From the NCBI RefSeq assembly GCF_019397265.1, contig NZ_CP068985.1, positions 5,622,501 through 5,686,500 on the forward strand: a stretch of DNA of 64,000 bases. Reading direction: 5' to 3'. This document shows, piece after piece, positions 27,228 to 36,123 of the stretch. The position numbers and the translations under genes were made by a program. The stretch comes from Nonomuraea coxensis DSM 45129 (GTDB taxonomy: Bacteria > Actinomycetota > Actinomycetes > Streptosporangiales > Streptosporangiaceae). Within the stretch, counting starts at the first letter, position 1; each line of letters opens with the position of its first letter. The notes beneath the pieces were generated by a model. It was not told the origin of the DNA. It did no database searches and saw only the letters and a list, made by a program, of their open reading frames with translations.

Positions 27228-28867
27228 GCGGTGAACCTTCCCCGGCCGTTGCCTCCCACCGCGCTGAGGTGCGCGCCGCGCGGCGCGGTGATGGCGATGA
27301 CGGCCATGTCGTCGTGGTCGCCACCTCTTACCCACTGGGAGGCCAGCATCTCCACCCGTTCGGCGATCGCCTCGGGGGGCATGCCGCCGCACTGCCGCAG
27401 CTCCTCCTTCAGCCGCTCGTCGCCGTACATCTCGTCGCCCAGCGGGCCTCCCCTGGCCTCGCTGATGCCGTCGGTGTAGAACAGGCACGTCTCGCCGGGT
27501 TCGAGCAGCACGGTGTCGGTGACGCTGGTGACGCGCTCCAGCATGCCGATGATGGTGCCTCTGGTACGGGCCTCCTCGACGCGCCCGTCGGCGCGCACGA
27601 CGAGCGGCGGCGCGTGCCCGGCGCTGGTGAGGCGGAGCCGTACCCGGTTGCCGACCCGCAGCAGCGAGGCCAGGACGAGCGTGACGAAGCGGGTGCGGTC
27701 GCCGCCGGTCAGCAGCACGCCGTTGAGCAGTTCGAGCACCCGCTGGTGGTCGTCGGCCTGCGGCAGCAGCGCGTGCAGCGTGTGCCGGATCTTGCCGGTG
27801 AGCACGGCGGCCTCCAGGCCCTTGCCGGCCACGTCGCCGAGCACCACCAGCGACTCCCCGCCGGGATCCGCGTGGGCGTGCAGGTCGTAGAAGTCGCCGC
27901 CGACGCGGGCGGTCTGCTCGGAGGGGCGGTAGCGGGCGGCCACCTCGACGCCGTGCAGGTTGCGGACGCGGGGCGGCAGGAGCTCGCGCATCAGGGTCTC
28001 GGTGATGGCGGCCTGTTCGGCGTACAGGCGGGCGGCGGACATGGCGGCGCCCGCGCGGGCCGCGAACAGCCGGGCGAAGACCTCCTCGCCCTCGGAGAAG
28101 CCGGCCTGGCCGCCGCGGCGCAGCAGGACGAGCGCCCCGGCGGGGACGCCGTGCCCGGGCAGGGCGCTCACCACCATCGAGCCGATCTCGCCGAGCCCGT
28201 CGCGGGCCAGCCAGTCCGGCGCGGTGGCGGGATCGATCCAGCGGGAGGGCAGCGGCGGGTAGCCCTGCAGCGCCTCGGCGAGGCCGGGCACGCCCTCGGG
28301 GTCGACCGCCAGTTCCTCGCGGATGACGACGCCGTCCTGGCCGCAGTAGGCGATCGGATGCCGGCGGCGGTAGGGGGGCAGGATGACCAGCGCGGCGTCG
28401 GCCAGGTGGCGGGCGGCCAGGCGGGCGGTCACCTCCATGCAGCGGTCGAGGTTGAGCGAGGACAGCAGTTCGCCGGAGGCGGTGTCGAGGAACGCGGTCC
28501 GCTCGCGTTCGAGCCGCAGCGCCCGGGTGGCGCGTTCGAGGTCGGTGACGTCGTCGAGCCACCAGGCGATGGCGTCGCCCTCGCGCACCGGCCGCGCCTC
28601 GACGGTGGCCGGCCCGACGGGGCCGCGTTCACGCAGGTCGCCGGCGGCTGAGCCGGAGACGAGGACAGGGCCGAGGGCGCGGGTGTGGGCGCAGGACAGC
28701 CAGGCGGGCGCGGCGTCCGCCAGCGACGCTCCGGGGTGCGCCGCGGGCAGCAGCCGCAGCGCGGCGTCGTTGGCTCGGATGATCAGGCCCGCGGCGTCGA
28801 CCACCAGAACCGGGTGGGGGGAGCCACGCCACAGGGCGCCGGCTCCGTCCTGTCCAAGGCCGCTCAT
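27224..28867 (-). CDS. PAS-GAF-PP2C (SpoIIE/RsbU-type) serine phosphatase
   Basis: About 547 residues. An N-terminal PAS-like domain (GSPHPVLVVDAAGLIIRAND) and a GAF domain (LSSLNLDRCMEVTARLAARH) are followed by a SpoIIE-type PP2C domain with the metal-binding motifs VGGDFYDLHAHA, VLGDVAGKGLEAA and FYTDGISEARGG, plus the final Asp in GGDHDDMAV. It should dephosphorylate a STAS antagonist, most simply the product two genes downstream. The open frame reaches a GTG at 28948; I prefer the ATG at 28867 because upstream residues look unstructured. It lies 124 bp downstream of the condensation-domain gene on the same strand, so read-through from the peptide operon is possible. Confidence 0.88.
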   Translation of the reverse strand: MSGLGQDGAGALWRGSPHPVLVVDAAGLIIRANDAALRLLPAAHPGASLADAAPAWLSCAHTRALGPVLVSGSAAGDLRERGPVGPATVEARPVREGDAIAWWLDDVTDLERATRALRLERERTAFLDTASGELLSSLNLDRCMEVTARLAARHLADAALVILPPYRRRHPIAYCGQDGVVIREELAVDPEGVPGLAEALQGYPPLPSRWIDPATAPDWLARDGLGEIGSMVVSALPGHGVPAGALVLLRRGGQAGFSEGEEVFARLFAARAGAAMSAARLYAEQAAITETLMRELLPPRVRNLHGVEVAARYRPSEQTARVGGDFYDLHAHADPGGESLVVLGDVAGKGLEAAVLTGKIRHTLHALLPQADDHQRVLELLNGVLLTGGDRTRFVTLVLASLLRVGNRVRLRLTSAGHAPPLVVRADGRVEEARTRGTIIGMLERVTSVTDTVLLEPGETCLFYTDGISEARGGPLGDEMYGDERLKEELRQCGGMPPEAIAERVEMLASQWVRGGDHDDMAVIAITAPRGAHLSAVGGNGRGRFTA

Positions 28868-28991
28868 GAGACCTGTCACAACAGCGAGCCCGCCTGGACG
28901 GGCTCTGCCTCCTCGTGTCGTAGAGGTTCTTTGACCGATTTCATCCACTGTAGCCGAGCCTCGCCGTTGCGGCGCCGCCCACCGGCCGCGA

Positions 28992-30383
28992 TCAGCCCGG
29001 CAGGTAAGGGCCCTCCACGACGGCGGCCAGCCGCTTGGCGAGCACGGCCAGGTCGGAGGCGGTGAAGCGGGCCAGGCGGCCGGTCAGCGCCAGCTCGTAC
29101 GTCCCGCCGCGCGGCGTCGCCGTCAGCCCGAGGTCGAAGCCGCCGTCGTCCACCTCGTGCTCCCACACCCGCACGTCGAGACCGGCCCAGCCGGCCGGCG
29201 GCGCCGGATCGCCCCGGTGCACGAAGGCCGCGTGGAAGGAGGGGTGCACGCCCGGCAGCCGGTGCCCGCCGAGCCCCGAGACGAGCGCGTCGAACGGGAT
29301 CTCGTTGGCCAGCGCTCCCGCCACGGTCTCGCGGACGCGGGCGAGCAGGGCGGGGAAGCCGGTCAGGCCGTCCAGCCCGACGCGCAGCGGCACCAGGTTG
29401 ACGAACGAGCCGACGACCGGCTCCAGCTCGCGGCGGCCGCGCCCGGAGGTGACGGCGCCCGTCACGAGGTCGCGCCGGCCGCTGATCTCGTGCAGCAGCA
29501 CCAGGTACGCGGCCAGCAGCGCGGCGAAGGGCGTGACGGGCCCGCCCCCCGCCGGGCCGTCACCCCCTCCGCCGCGCAGCCGCTCGACGACGGGCCGCCC
29601 GACGCGCACCCGTGCCGTCGCCGACGCCCGGCCCTGGGCGGCCGGGACCGCGGGCAGGCGAGGGAACAGCGGTTCCAGGCCGGCCAGGCGTTCCCTCCAG
29701 TACGGCAGCCGGCGCGGTGCCCGCTCGGCCGCCCGGCGCAGGGACCAGGCGGCGTAGTCGGCGTACTGGAGGGCGGGCGGCGGCGGCAGCTCCTCGCCCG
29801 CGTACGCGGCGGCGAGGTCGGCCGCGACCAGCGCCACGCCGCTCCCGTCGCAGGCGATGTGGTGGCAGACGAGGAGGAGGCGGTGGTCGAGCGGCCCGAC
29901 GCGGTACACGGTGAGCCGCAGCAGCGGCCCGCGCTCCAGGTCGAACCGCTCCCCCGCCGCCGCGAGGGCGAGGGCCAGCGCCTCGGGCTCGCGTTCGGGC
30001 TCCGGCAGGCAGGTGAGGTCCACGAGCTCCAGGGGCACCGGCTGGGCCGGGCGGACCGCCTGGCGCGGCAGGCCGTCGGCGGCGACGTACCAGGTGCGGA
30101 GCGCCTCGTGCCGGGCCACCAGCGCGGCAAGCGCGGCCGCGAGGCGCGGCAGGTCCAGCTCGCCGGTGACGGCGAGGCCCAGGGTGACGTTCGGCGGCGC
30201 GGTCTCCGGGGCGGCCTGGGCGGCCAGCCAGACGCGGCGCTGCTCGTGCGAGCACTCCATCGGCTCGCCGGTGCGCGGCAGGACGGGGACGGCAGCGGCG
30301 GCGGCCTTGCGGGCGAGCAGCCGGGCCATCAGCTCCCGCCGGTCGGCGGGCACCTCGGCGGGCGACTCTGCTGGGTGCGTCAC
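28992..30383 (-). CDS. Free-standing NRPS condensation domain
   Basis: 463 residues holding one condensation domain and nothing else. The active-site motif is intact: LVCHHIACDGSGVAL (HHxxxDG). Other family motifs: SHEQRRVWLAAQ (C1), ARHEALRTWYV (C2), YADYAAWS (C4), VGSFVNLVPLRV (C5, normally ending in N-T-x-x-L-R). A GTG start overlaps the E2 stop by 4 bp. As NRPS1 starts directly with an A domain, this protein is the best candidate to acylate the first amino acid, using a donor on the free carrier protein from the same operon. A tailoring ester-forming role is the alternative. Confidence 0.85.
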   Translation of the reverse strand: MTHPAESPAEVPADRRELMARLLARKAAAAAVPVLPRTGEPMECSHEQRRVWLAAQAAPETAPPNVTLGLAVTGELDLPRLAAALAALVARHEALRTWYVAADGLPRQAVRPAQPVPLELVDLTCLPEPEREPEALALALAAAGERFDLERGPLLRLTVYRVGPLDHRLLLVCHHIACDGSGVALVAADLAAAYAGEELPPPPALQYADYAAWSLRRAAERAPRRLPYWRERLAGLEPLFPRLPAVPAAQGRASATARVRVGRPVVERLRGGGGDGPAGGGPVTPFAALLAAYLVLLHEISGRRDLVTGAVTSGRGRRELEPVVGSFVNLVPLRVGLDGLTGFPALLARVRETVAGALANEIPFDALVSGLGGHRLPGVHPSFHAAFVHRGDPAPPAGWAGLDVRVWEHEVDDGGFDLGLTATPRGGTYELALTGRLARFTASDLAVLAKRLAAVVEGPYLPG

Positions 30384-31582
30384 GAGCGGTCCGCGGCCAG
30401 GGCGGCGGGCGCTTCGAGCGCGGCGCGGAGCGCGTCGAGGAAGACGATCGCGTCGTGGCCGTTGACATAGCGGTGGTCGTAGGCGAGGCCGAGGTGCACG
30501 GTGTGCCGGACGGCGAACCCGGCCGGTCCCTCCGCGGGGACGAGCTCCTGCTGCGGGGCCGCCAGGGACAGGGCGCAGAGCTGGCCGGGGAAGACGATGG
30601 GGACGGCCAGCGTGACCGTGCTCTCGTTGTGCAGGGTGAGGGTGACGTTGCCGCCGGACAGGTCCTCCTCGCGCAGGCCGCCGCGCAGCGCCGCCATCCG
30701 GTACGCCATCAGCGTCCGCGAGATCTCGCGCAGCGTGCGGCCCGTGGCGTCGTGGACGACCGGCACGGACAGGCCCTTGCCGACGTCCATGGTCACGCCG
30801 ACGTGCGCGGTGGAGGCGCGGCGGACCCGGCCGGGGCCGACCGGCGTGGCGAACAGCAGCTCGAACCGGCCCACGAGGCCCGCCACGGCCTTGACCAGCA
30901 GCTCCGGCAGGCCGATCAGGGCGCGCAGGGCGGGGGTCAGCTCGCGGGCGAGCCGCAGCGCGTCCTCCACGTCGACCTTGACGACGGTGTAGGCGGCCGG
31001 GACCTCCCGGTGGGCGCGGGCCACCACGTCGGCGACCCGCCGCTGTGACACGGGCAAGACGATCTCCTCGTCATCGGAAGCGGCATCGGGAGCGGGACTG
31101 GGAGCGGGAGCGGGAGCGGGATCGGCGGGGGCGGGGCGGTCGAGGGCCGGTCGGGCGAGGGCCGCCACGTCGTCGCGGCGGATGATCCTCCTGCCCAGGG
31201 CGCGTACGGCGGCCTCGCCGATCCCGAGCTCGTCCATGAGCCGGCGGGCCGGCGCGGTGATCATCACCCCGTCCTCCGCCACGTCGCTCCCGCCCGCCGC
31301 CGCGAGCCCGGCGGCGGGTACGCCGGCCTCCCCAGGGCCCGCGAGGTCGCTGAGGTCGGCGAGGTCGGCGATGGTCTGGCCGGGGAGGCATTCGTCGCCC
31401 GCCGCCACCCGGTGCCGCAGCACGCCGCCGCCCTCGGCGGCCAGCTCCTCCACGGTCTTGGACGTCTCGATGAGCGCCAGGACGTCGCCGGGCCGCACCG
31501 TGGCCCCGTCGGCGGCCACCCACTCCACCAGCAGGTAGCGGGCGTCATTGCTGTTGATCTTGGGAACGACGACCGCGTTCAT
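30380..31582 (-). CDS. 2-oxo acid dehydrogenase E2 (dihydrolipoyl acyltransferase)
   Basis: 400 residues. Lipoyl domain with the acceptor Lys42 in ALIETSKTVEELA; then a peripheral subunit-binding domain (APARRLMDELGIGEAAV, RRIIRRDDVAAL); a Pro/Ala linker; and the acyltransferase domain ending LGLAYDHRYVNGHDAIVFL. The usual catalytic H-x-x-x-D-G reads H-R-Y-V-N-G here, with Asn for Asp. The protein would accept an acyl group from E1 and pass it to CoA or, in this setting, to the phosphopantetheine of the free carrier protein. No E3 (dihydrolipoyl dehydrogenase) is encoded in the window. ATG overlapping the E1-beta stop. Confidence 0.88.
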   Translation of the reverse strand: MNAVVVPKINSNDARYLLVEWVAADGATVRPGDVLALIETSKTVEELAAEGGGVLRHRVAAGDECLPGQTIADLADLSDLAGPGEAGVPAAGLAAAGGSDVAEDGVMITAPARRLMDELGIGEAAVRALGRRIIRRDDVAALARPALDRPAPADPAPAPAPSPAPDAASDDEEIVLPVSQRRVADVVARAHREVPAAYTVVKVDVEDALRLARELTPALRALIGLPELLVKAVAGLVGRFELLFATPVGPGRVRRASTAHVGVTMDVGKGLSVPVVHDATGRTLREISRTLMAYRMAALRGGLREEDLSGGNVTLTLHNESTVTLAVPIVFPGQLCALSLAAPQQELVPAEGPAGFAVRHTVHLGLAYDHRYVNGHDAIVFLDALRAALEAPAALAADRS

Positions 31583-32583
31583 GCCAGCGCCTCCAGAACG
31601 GCCAGGCGGATGGTGTCGGCGTGCACGAGCACCTCGTGCTCCAGGTGCGGCGCCGCCGGGATGACGCTGTCGGCGGCGCTGACGAGCGTGATCGGCCGCG
31701 CCAGCCGCCCCCACAGGACGGGGTAGAGCCGGGTGGCCACCTCCGCGCCCCACGTGGCGCCGGCGGTGCCGTCCTCGGCGACGCACACGTGCCGGCCACG
31801 CGGCAGCGCGCCCCCGAGGTCGAACGGGTAGAGCCGGGCGGGCACCAGCAGCTCGCACAGCACGTCGTGCTCCAGCAGCAGCTCCCGCATCGCCTCCAGC
31901 GCGCGGTGGGCCATGCCGCCGGGGGCGATGATCGTGCAGTCGTGGCCGGCGACGCCCTCGACGGCCACGCGGGCGACGCCGTCCACGAGCTCGTAGCGGA
32001 ACAGCTCGTCCACGACGCCGTCGCGGAACATGCGCCGCGTGTAGAGCACCTTGTCCTCGAACAGCAGGGCCGGCCGCCCGGCGGCGAAGGCGTCCTCCAG
32101 CAGGGCGCGGGCGTCGTGGAACGGGGTCAGCTCCAGCACCGACAGCCCGGGGACGCCGAGGAAGTGCTTCTGCGGGCTCTGGCTGTGCGTCGGCCCGTAG
32201 CCGCGCCGGCCGCCCGACGGGCTGCGGACGACCAGCGGCATCGGCACCGGGCGGCCGTACATGGTGGCCGACTTGGCGGCGAAGTTCATGAGCTGGTCGA
32301 AGGCGAGCGTCACGAAGTCGGCGAACATGATCTCGACGATGGCCTTGTCACCGCCGAGCGCCAGCCCGGCGCCCGCGCCGACGATGGCGGCCTCGCTGAT
32401 CGGGGTGGAGCGCACCCGCTCGCCGAACCGCGACGACAGCCCCTTCGTGATCTTGAACGCGCCCCCGTACGGGTCGGCGATGTCCTCGCCCAGCACGTGG
32501 ACCGTGGGGTCGGCGGCCAGGACGTCGTGCAGCGCGCGGTTCAGGTGTTCCGACACCCGCTCCGCGCGTACGGGCTCCCTCAT
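31579..32583 (-). CDS. 2-oxo acid dehydrogenase E1 beta subunit
   Basis: 334 residues of the transketolase-like pyrimidine/C-terminal type. Motifs: VLGEDIADPYGGAFKITKGL at the N terminus, ISEAAIVGAGAGLAL with the activating Glu for thiamine diphosphate, and GPTHSQSPQKHFLGVPGL, typical of PDH/BCKDH and acetoin dehydrogenase beta subunits. With E1 alpha it decarboxylates a 2-oxo acid and reductively acylates the lipoyl group of E2. The beta and alpha genes overlap by 4 bp, as expected for an alpha2beta2 enzyme. The substrate cannot be told from sequence alone. Confidence 0.9.
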   Translation of the reverse strand: MREPVRAERVSEHLNRALHDVLAADPTVHVLGEDIADPYGGAFKITKGLSSRFGERVRSTPISEAAIVGAGAGLALGGDKAIVEIMFADFVTLAFDQLMNFAAKSATMYGRPVPMPLVVRSPSGGRRGYGPTHSQSPQKHFLGVPGLSVLELTPFHDARALLEDAFAAGRPALLFEDKVLYTRRMFRDGVVDELFRYELVDGVARVAVEGVAGHDCTIIAPGGMAHRALEAMRELLLEHDVLCELLVPARLYPFDLGGALPRGRHVCVAEDGTAGATWGAEVATRLYPVLWGRLARPITLVSAADSVIPAAPHLEHEVLVHADTIRLAVLEALA

Positions 32584-33515
32584 CGCACCGTCCACTGCGC
32601 CGGGGGCCGCGCCGAGACCTCGGCGACCAGGTCGTCCACGTACCGCCGCCACGTCTTGTCGGCCTCGGCGAAACGGCGCGGGAAGGCGGCGGCGTAGCGC
32701 TCGTACCAGTCGCCGGCCCTGGCCCGCCGCAGCTCGTCGGCGGTGCGCGTGTCGTCGCCCTTGCTGTGCGGCCCGAGCCGCCGTGTCACGAACTCCACCA
32801 CGAGAGGGAAGGCGTCCTTCCTGACGGCGGCGACCGGTCCGGCCAGCGCGGTCCTGACGGCGGTCAGGTCGATCGAGTCGATCCGCAGGTACGGGATGCC
32901 GAACGCGGCCACCCGCCCCTCGATCGTGCCGGCCAGGCCGCGCTCGGTGGGCGTGGACTGGGCGATGCCGTTGTTCTCCACGACGACCAGCAGCGGCGCG
33001 CCCCACAGCGCGGCCAGGTTGAGCGCCTCGTAGACCGAGCCCTCGCCCCACGTGCCGTCGCCGAGGTAGGCGCAGGCCAGCGCGCCGTGCCCGGCCCTGC
33101 GCAGCCGCAGCGCCATGCCGACCGCGACGGGCAGGCTCTCGCCCTGCACGCCGGTGGACAGGAACGTGCGGTGGTAGATGTGCTGGCTGCCGCCCACGCC
33201 GTCGCAGAGCGCGCCCCTGCGGCCCATGATCTCGGCGAGCAGCGCGCCTGCCTCCTCGCCGTAGCGGGCCAGGAAGTGGCCGTGGCCGCGGTGGTGGCTG
33301 AAGGTGAAGTCGTCCTCGCGCAGGAGGGGGTTGAGCGCGACCGGGACGTGCTCCTGGCCGAGGCAGGTGTGCGTGGTGCCGCTGAGCAGGCCCTCGCCGA
33401 ACAGCCGGAGCAGGGCGTTCTCGAAGTGCCTGATGAGCAGCAGGCGGTCGAGGTCCGCCGGGGCGAGCGGGCTGAGGCCGCCGTGCTCGACGCCCTCGAC
33501 GATCGTGCCGGTCAT
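32580..33515 (-). CDS. 2-oxo acid dehydrogenase E1 alpha subunit
   Basis: 311 residues. The thiamine diphosphate motif is intact: AYLGDGTWGEGSVYEALNLA to VVVENN (G-D-G through N-N). FSHHRGHGHFLARYG and GVGGSQHIYH are typical of acetoin/pyruvate-type E1 alpha. There is no mitochondrial-like or long N-terminal extension. The ATG overlaps the GT4 stop by 4 bp. In a primary-metabolism operon one would expect E3 nearby; here the neighbours are glycosyltransferases, a carrier protein and a condensation domain, which points to a dedicated biosynthetic role. Confidence 0.9.
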   Translation of the reverse strand: MTGTIVEGVEHGGLSPLAPADLDRLLLIRHFENALLRLFGEGLLSGTTHTCLGQEHVPVALNPLLREDDFTFSHHRGHGHFLARYGEEAGALLAEIMGRRGALCDGVGGSQHIYHRTFLSTGVQGESLPVAVGMALRLRRAGHGALACAYLGDGTWGEGSVYEALNLAALWGAPLLVVVENNGIAQSTPTERGLAGTIEGRVAAFGIPYLRIDSIDLTAVRTALAGPVAAVRKDAFPLVVEFVTRRLGPHSKGDDTRTADELRRARAGDWYERYAAAFPRRFAEADKTWRRYVDDLVAEVSARPPAQWTVR

Positions 33516-34795
33516 CGGGCGGCTCCCTTCTCGGCGGCGCGGGCGGCGGCGAGCCTGGCCAGCGCGGCCCGCCGGTGCGGGTCGGGCGGCGGGTCCGGCC
33601 GCCGTCTTGCGGGCGTCAGCGCGGTCAGGTACGCCTCCAGCGCGTCCCGGTCCAGTCCCCTGACGAACGCGCGGGCGGCGTCCGCGGATCGGGCGGCCAG
33701 GGCGGCGTGGTGGGCGGGGTCGTCCATGAGCCGGCGCAGGGCGCCCAGCCAGGGGGTCAGGTCCTGGGCGGGCACGACGGGGACGGGGCGGGCGTGTCCG
33801 GCGGCGGCCTCGTACCGCTCGATGGGGGCGACCGGCAGCAGGTACGGCACGCCGCGCTTGGCCTCCGCCAGGCCGCCCACGTCGGCGGCGAGGACGGGGA
33901 CGCCGCGCAGCATGGCCTCGACGCAGGTGTAGCCGAAGGTCTCGTCCCAGAGGGAGGGCATGAGCAGGACGCGGGTGGCGGCCAGGACCGGGCCGAGGTC
34001 GTCGGCGGGCGGGGTGAGGCGGATGTTGGGGCGGCGGACGAGGGCCGCGCGCTCCTCGGCGGTGGCGCCCCAGGTCGGGACGGCCTGGAAGGTGAGGTCC
34101 GGGCAGGCGTCGGCGAGGCCGAGGAGGATCGGCAGGCCCTTGTAGCCGCAGGGGTTGATCATGGTGACGTACGGGGCGGTGGGGGCGGTGGCGGGCGGGT
34201 CGTCGTCGTATATATGCGGATAAATCACCGTGGAGTGCAGATCGGCGTACCGCCGGCAGTGGTCCCGCGCCGCGCGGCTGACGGCCACGACGCCGGCCGC
34301 GCGGCGGACCATCCGGGTGCCGGCCGCGCTCGGGTAGAACGCGCCCGGCCCGAAAGGGAGCTGCTGAAGGGTGTGGACCAGGTAGACGACCCGCCCCGGG
34401 GTCGCGCGCAGCGCCGCGCCGAGGACCACCAGGCCGGGGTCGTCGGACGGGACCAGCGTCCAGTCGGGCACGAGGCGCGCCGCCACCTCCGCGACCCGCC
34501 GGGGCAGCGCCGCCGGGTCGGTGACGGCGTGGACGAGAACTCCGTGGTACAGGTAGGCGACCTCGTCAGGACCAGCGGAGGTGATCATCCTCGCGCCCCG
34601 CCGGGTCAGCTCGCCGAGGGCGGCGGCCAGGCCGGCGGCGGACGACGGGCCGGTGGCGAGGGCGCCGGAGAGCGGGGCCACCACGTGCACCTCGTGGCCG
34701 CGGGCGGCGAGACGCTCCATGAGCAGGCGGTTCGACTTGTTGGCGCCGCCGTGGGAGGGCAGGTGGATCAGGTTCTGCGCCAGCAGGATCCTCAC
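33512..34795 (-). CDS. Glycosyltransferase, GT4-like (GT-B fold)
   Basis: 427 residues. N terminus VRILLAQNLIHLPSHGGANK has the glycine-rich acceptor loop; the donor-binding part shows PSLWDETFGYTCVEAMLRG (E-x7-E of retaining GT4 enzymes) and GGLAEAKRG. There is no signal peptide, so it acts in the cytosol. GTG start overlapping the GT1 stop (GTGA). Around 34211-34226 the coding sequence turns AT-rich (codons for VIYPHIY) and holds a 16-bp element repeated in NRPS1. Predicted to glycosylate the peptide or a precursor; sugar unknown. Confidence 0.82.
   Translation of the reverse strand: MRILLAQNLIHLPSHGGANKSNRLLMERLAARGHEVHVVAPLSGALATGPSSAAGLAAALGELTRRGARMITSAGPDEVAYLYHGVLVHAVTDPAALPRRVAEVAARLVPDWTLVPSDDPGLVVLGAALRATPGRVVYLVHTLQQLPFGPGAFYPSAAGTRMVRRAAGVVAVSRAARDHCRRYADLHSTVIYPHIYDDDPPATAPTAPYVTMINPCGYKGLPILLGLADACPDLTFQAVPTWGATAEERAALVRRPNIRLTPPADDLGPVLAATRVLLMPSLWDETFGYTCVEAMLRGVPVLAADVGGLAEAKRGVPYLLPVAPIERYEAAAGHARPVPVVPAQDLTPWLGALRRLMDDPAHHAALAARSADAARAFVRGLDRDALEAYLTALTPARRRPDPPPDPHRRAALARLAAARAAEKGAAR
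34211..34226 (-). repeat. AT-rich 16-bp element, copy 1
   Basis: Reads GATTTATCCGCATATA on the minus (coding) strand of the GT4 gene. It is identical to the copy at 37195-37210, in a different reading frame, so protein similarity does not explain it. Confidence 0.8.
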
Positions 34796-36123
34796 GACGC
34801 CTCCTGCCCGGCCGGCCGGCGCAGGCGCGCGGCCACCAGCCTGCGCCGCTCGGCGGGCAGCGCGGCCAACCGCCTCCTCGCCTCGCCGCCCTGCTCCTCC
34901 TCGGTGAGAGGTTCGCCGAGACGGGCCGGGCCGTGGAGGAGGCGTTCCAGGTGGGTGGCGGCCAGGGCGAGACCGTCGGCGGCGTCGCGGGGTCCCGTCC
35001 TGGGCGGGTGGCGGCCGTCGCGCAGGGCCGCGCGCAGCGCCTCCGCCACCTCGCCGGCGTCCCAGCGCTCCTCGGGAAGCCACCGGGCGAGGCCCTGCTT
35101 CTCCAGCCGGGCGGCGTTGTCGGGCCGGTCGGCTCCGTGGGCGAGGATCACCTGCGGGGTCCCGGCCGCGAGCGCCCGGGTCAGCGTGCCGATCCCGCCG
35201 TGGTGGAGCACCGCCGCGACCTGGGGGACGACCTCGCGGAACGGCAGCCGCGCGAAGCGCCGCACGTGGGGCGGCAGCGGCCGCGGCACCGACTCGGCGT
35301 GCGGGGCGACGAGCAGCGCGGGCAGCCCGGCCCGCCGGCAGCCGGCCAGCGCGGCGTCGTGGAAGCCGGGGCGCAGCATGCGCCCGGTGCCTCCGGTGAT
35401 CAGCACCGGCCGGACCGTCCCGTCCAGCAGCTCCGCGGCCTCGGCCGGTACGGGGTCCGCGGAGTCGTCGTCGGGCAGCGGGAAGCCGGTCAGCCGCATG
35501 GCCGGCCCGGTGGCGGGTCCCGCCGCGTCGAACCAGCGCGGCCAGAGCCCGAGCCGCAGGTCGGCGGAGGAGAACCAGGCCCGCCAGTCGGGCACGCGAG
35601 GCAGCCCGAGGTCGCCGCGCACCGCGTCGATGCCGGGCCCGAGGACGTGCTGGTGCAGGTGGCGGGCGACCTCGGCGGCCAGCGGCTGGATGGGCGCGAC
35701 GGCGATCCACGCGGCCGGCGCGCCCGTCAGCTCGCGTGCGGCGAGGACCGACAGGGCGGAGGTGTGCCGCCCGGCGAGGACCGTCCGGCCCGGGACGACC
35801 CGGGCCACGAGGGCCCGGCATTCGCCCGCGAACTGCTCGAACAGGTGGTTGCGCCGGTAGAAGGACAGCCAGTCGAGGGTGCCGAGGCCGTCGGGGAGGA
35901 GCGCGGTGTCCGCGGAGTAGCGGGCGAAGGCGTCGTGGGTGTCGACGGGGACGAAGTCCAGGCCCGCCGCCTCCACCCGCTCCCGGTAGGGGGCGTGGGT
36001 CAGCAGGGTCACGTCGTGCCCGCGCTCGCGCAGCACGCCTCCCAGCCGGACGAACGGCAGCACGTCGCCGTCGCTGCCGTGCGCCACCAGCAGGACGCGG
36101 GTGAGCGGGCCGCCGGGCGTCAC
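34792..36123 (-). CDS. Glycosyltransferase, GT1 family (natural-product type)
   Basis: 443 residues, GT-B fold. It has the N-terminal LLVAHGSDGDVLPFVRLGGVL with the G-S-x-G-D-x-x-P motif of GT1 enzymes acting on lipids and macrolides (EryCIII, sterol and glycopeptide glucosyltransferases). The nucleotide-sugar site is LHHGGIGTLTRALAAGTPQV to ADRPDNAARL. The GTG overlaps the carrier-protein stop by 4 bp. The C terminus is Arg-rich. It probably transfers a nucleotide-activated sugar to a hydroxyl of the peptide product or its acyl cap. Confidence 0.88.
   Translation of the reverse strand: MTPGGPLTRVLLVAHGSDGDVLPFVRLGGVLRERGHDVTLLTHAPYRERVEAAGLDFVPVDTHDAFARYSADTALLPDGLGTLDWLSFYRRNHLFEQFAGECRALVARVVPGRTVLAGRHTSALSVLAARELTGAPAAWIAVAPIQPLAAEVARHLHQHVLGPGIDAVRGDLGLPRVPDWRAWFSSADLRLGLWPRWFDAAGPATGPAMRLTGFPLPDDDSADPVPAEAAELLDGTVRPVLITGGTGRMLRPGFHDAALAGCRRAGLPALLVAPHAESVPRPLPPHVRRFARLPFREVVPQVAAVLHHGGIGTLTRALAAGTPQVILAHGADRPDNAARLEKQGLARWLPEERWDAGEVAEALRAALRDGRHPPRTGPRDAADGLALAATHLERLLHGPARLGEPLTEEEQGGEARRRLAALPAERRRLVAARLRRPAGQEAS

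Noticed and set aside
28868..28948. N-terminal extension of the PP2C protein to a GTG at 28948
   Set aside because: The added residues are low-complexity and basic, and the PAS-like domain begins after the ATG at 28867; left open but not preferred.
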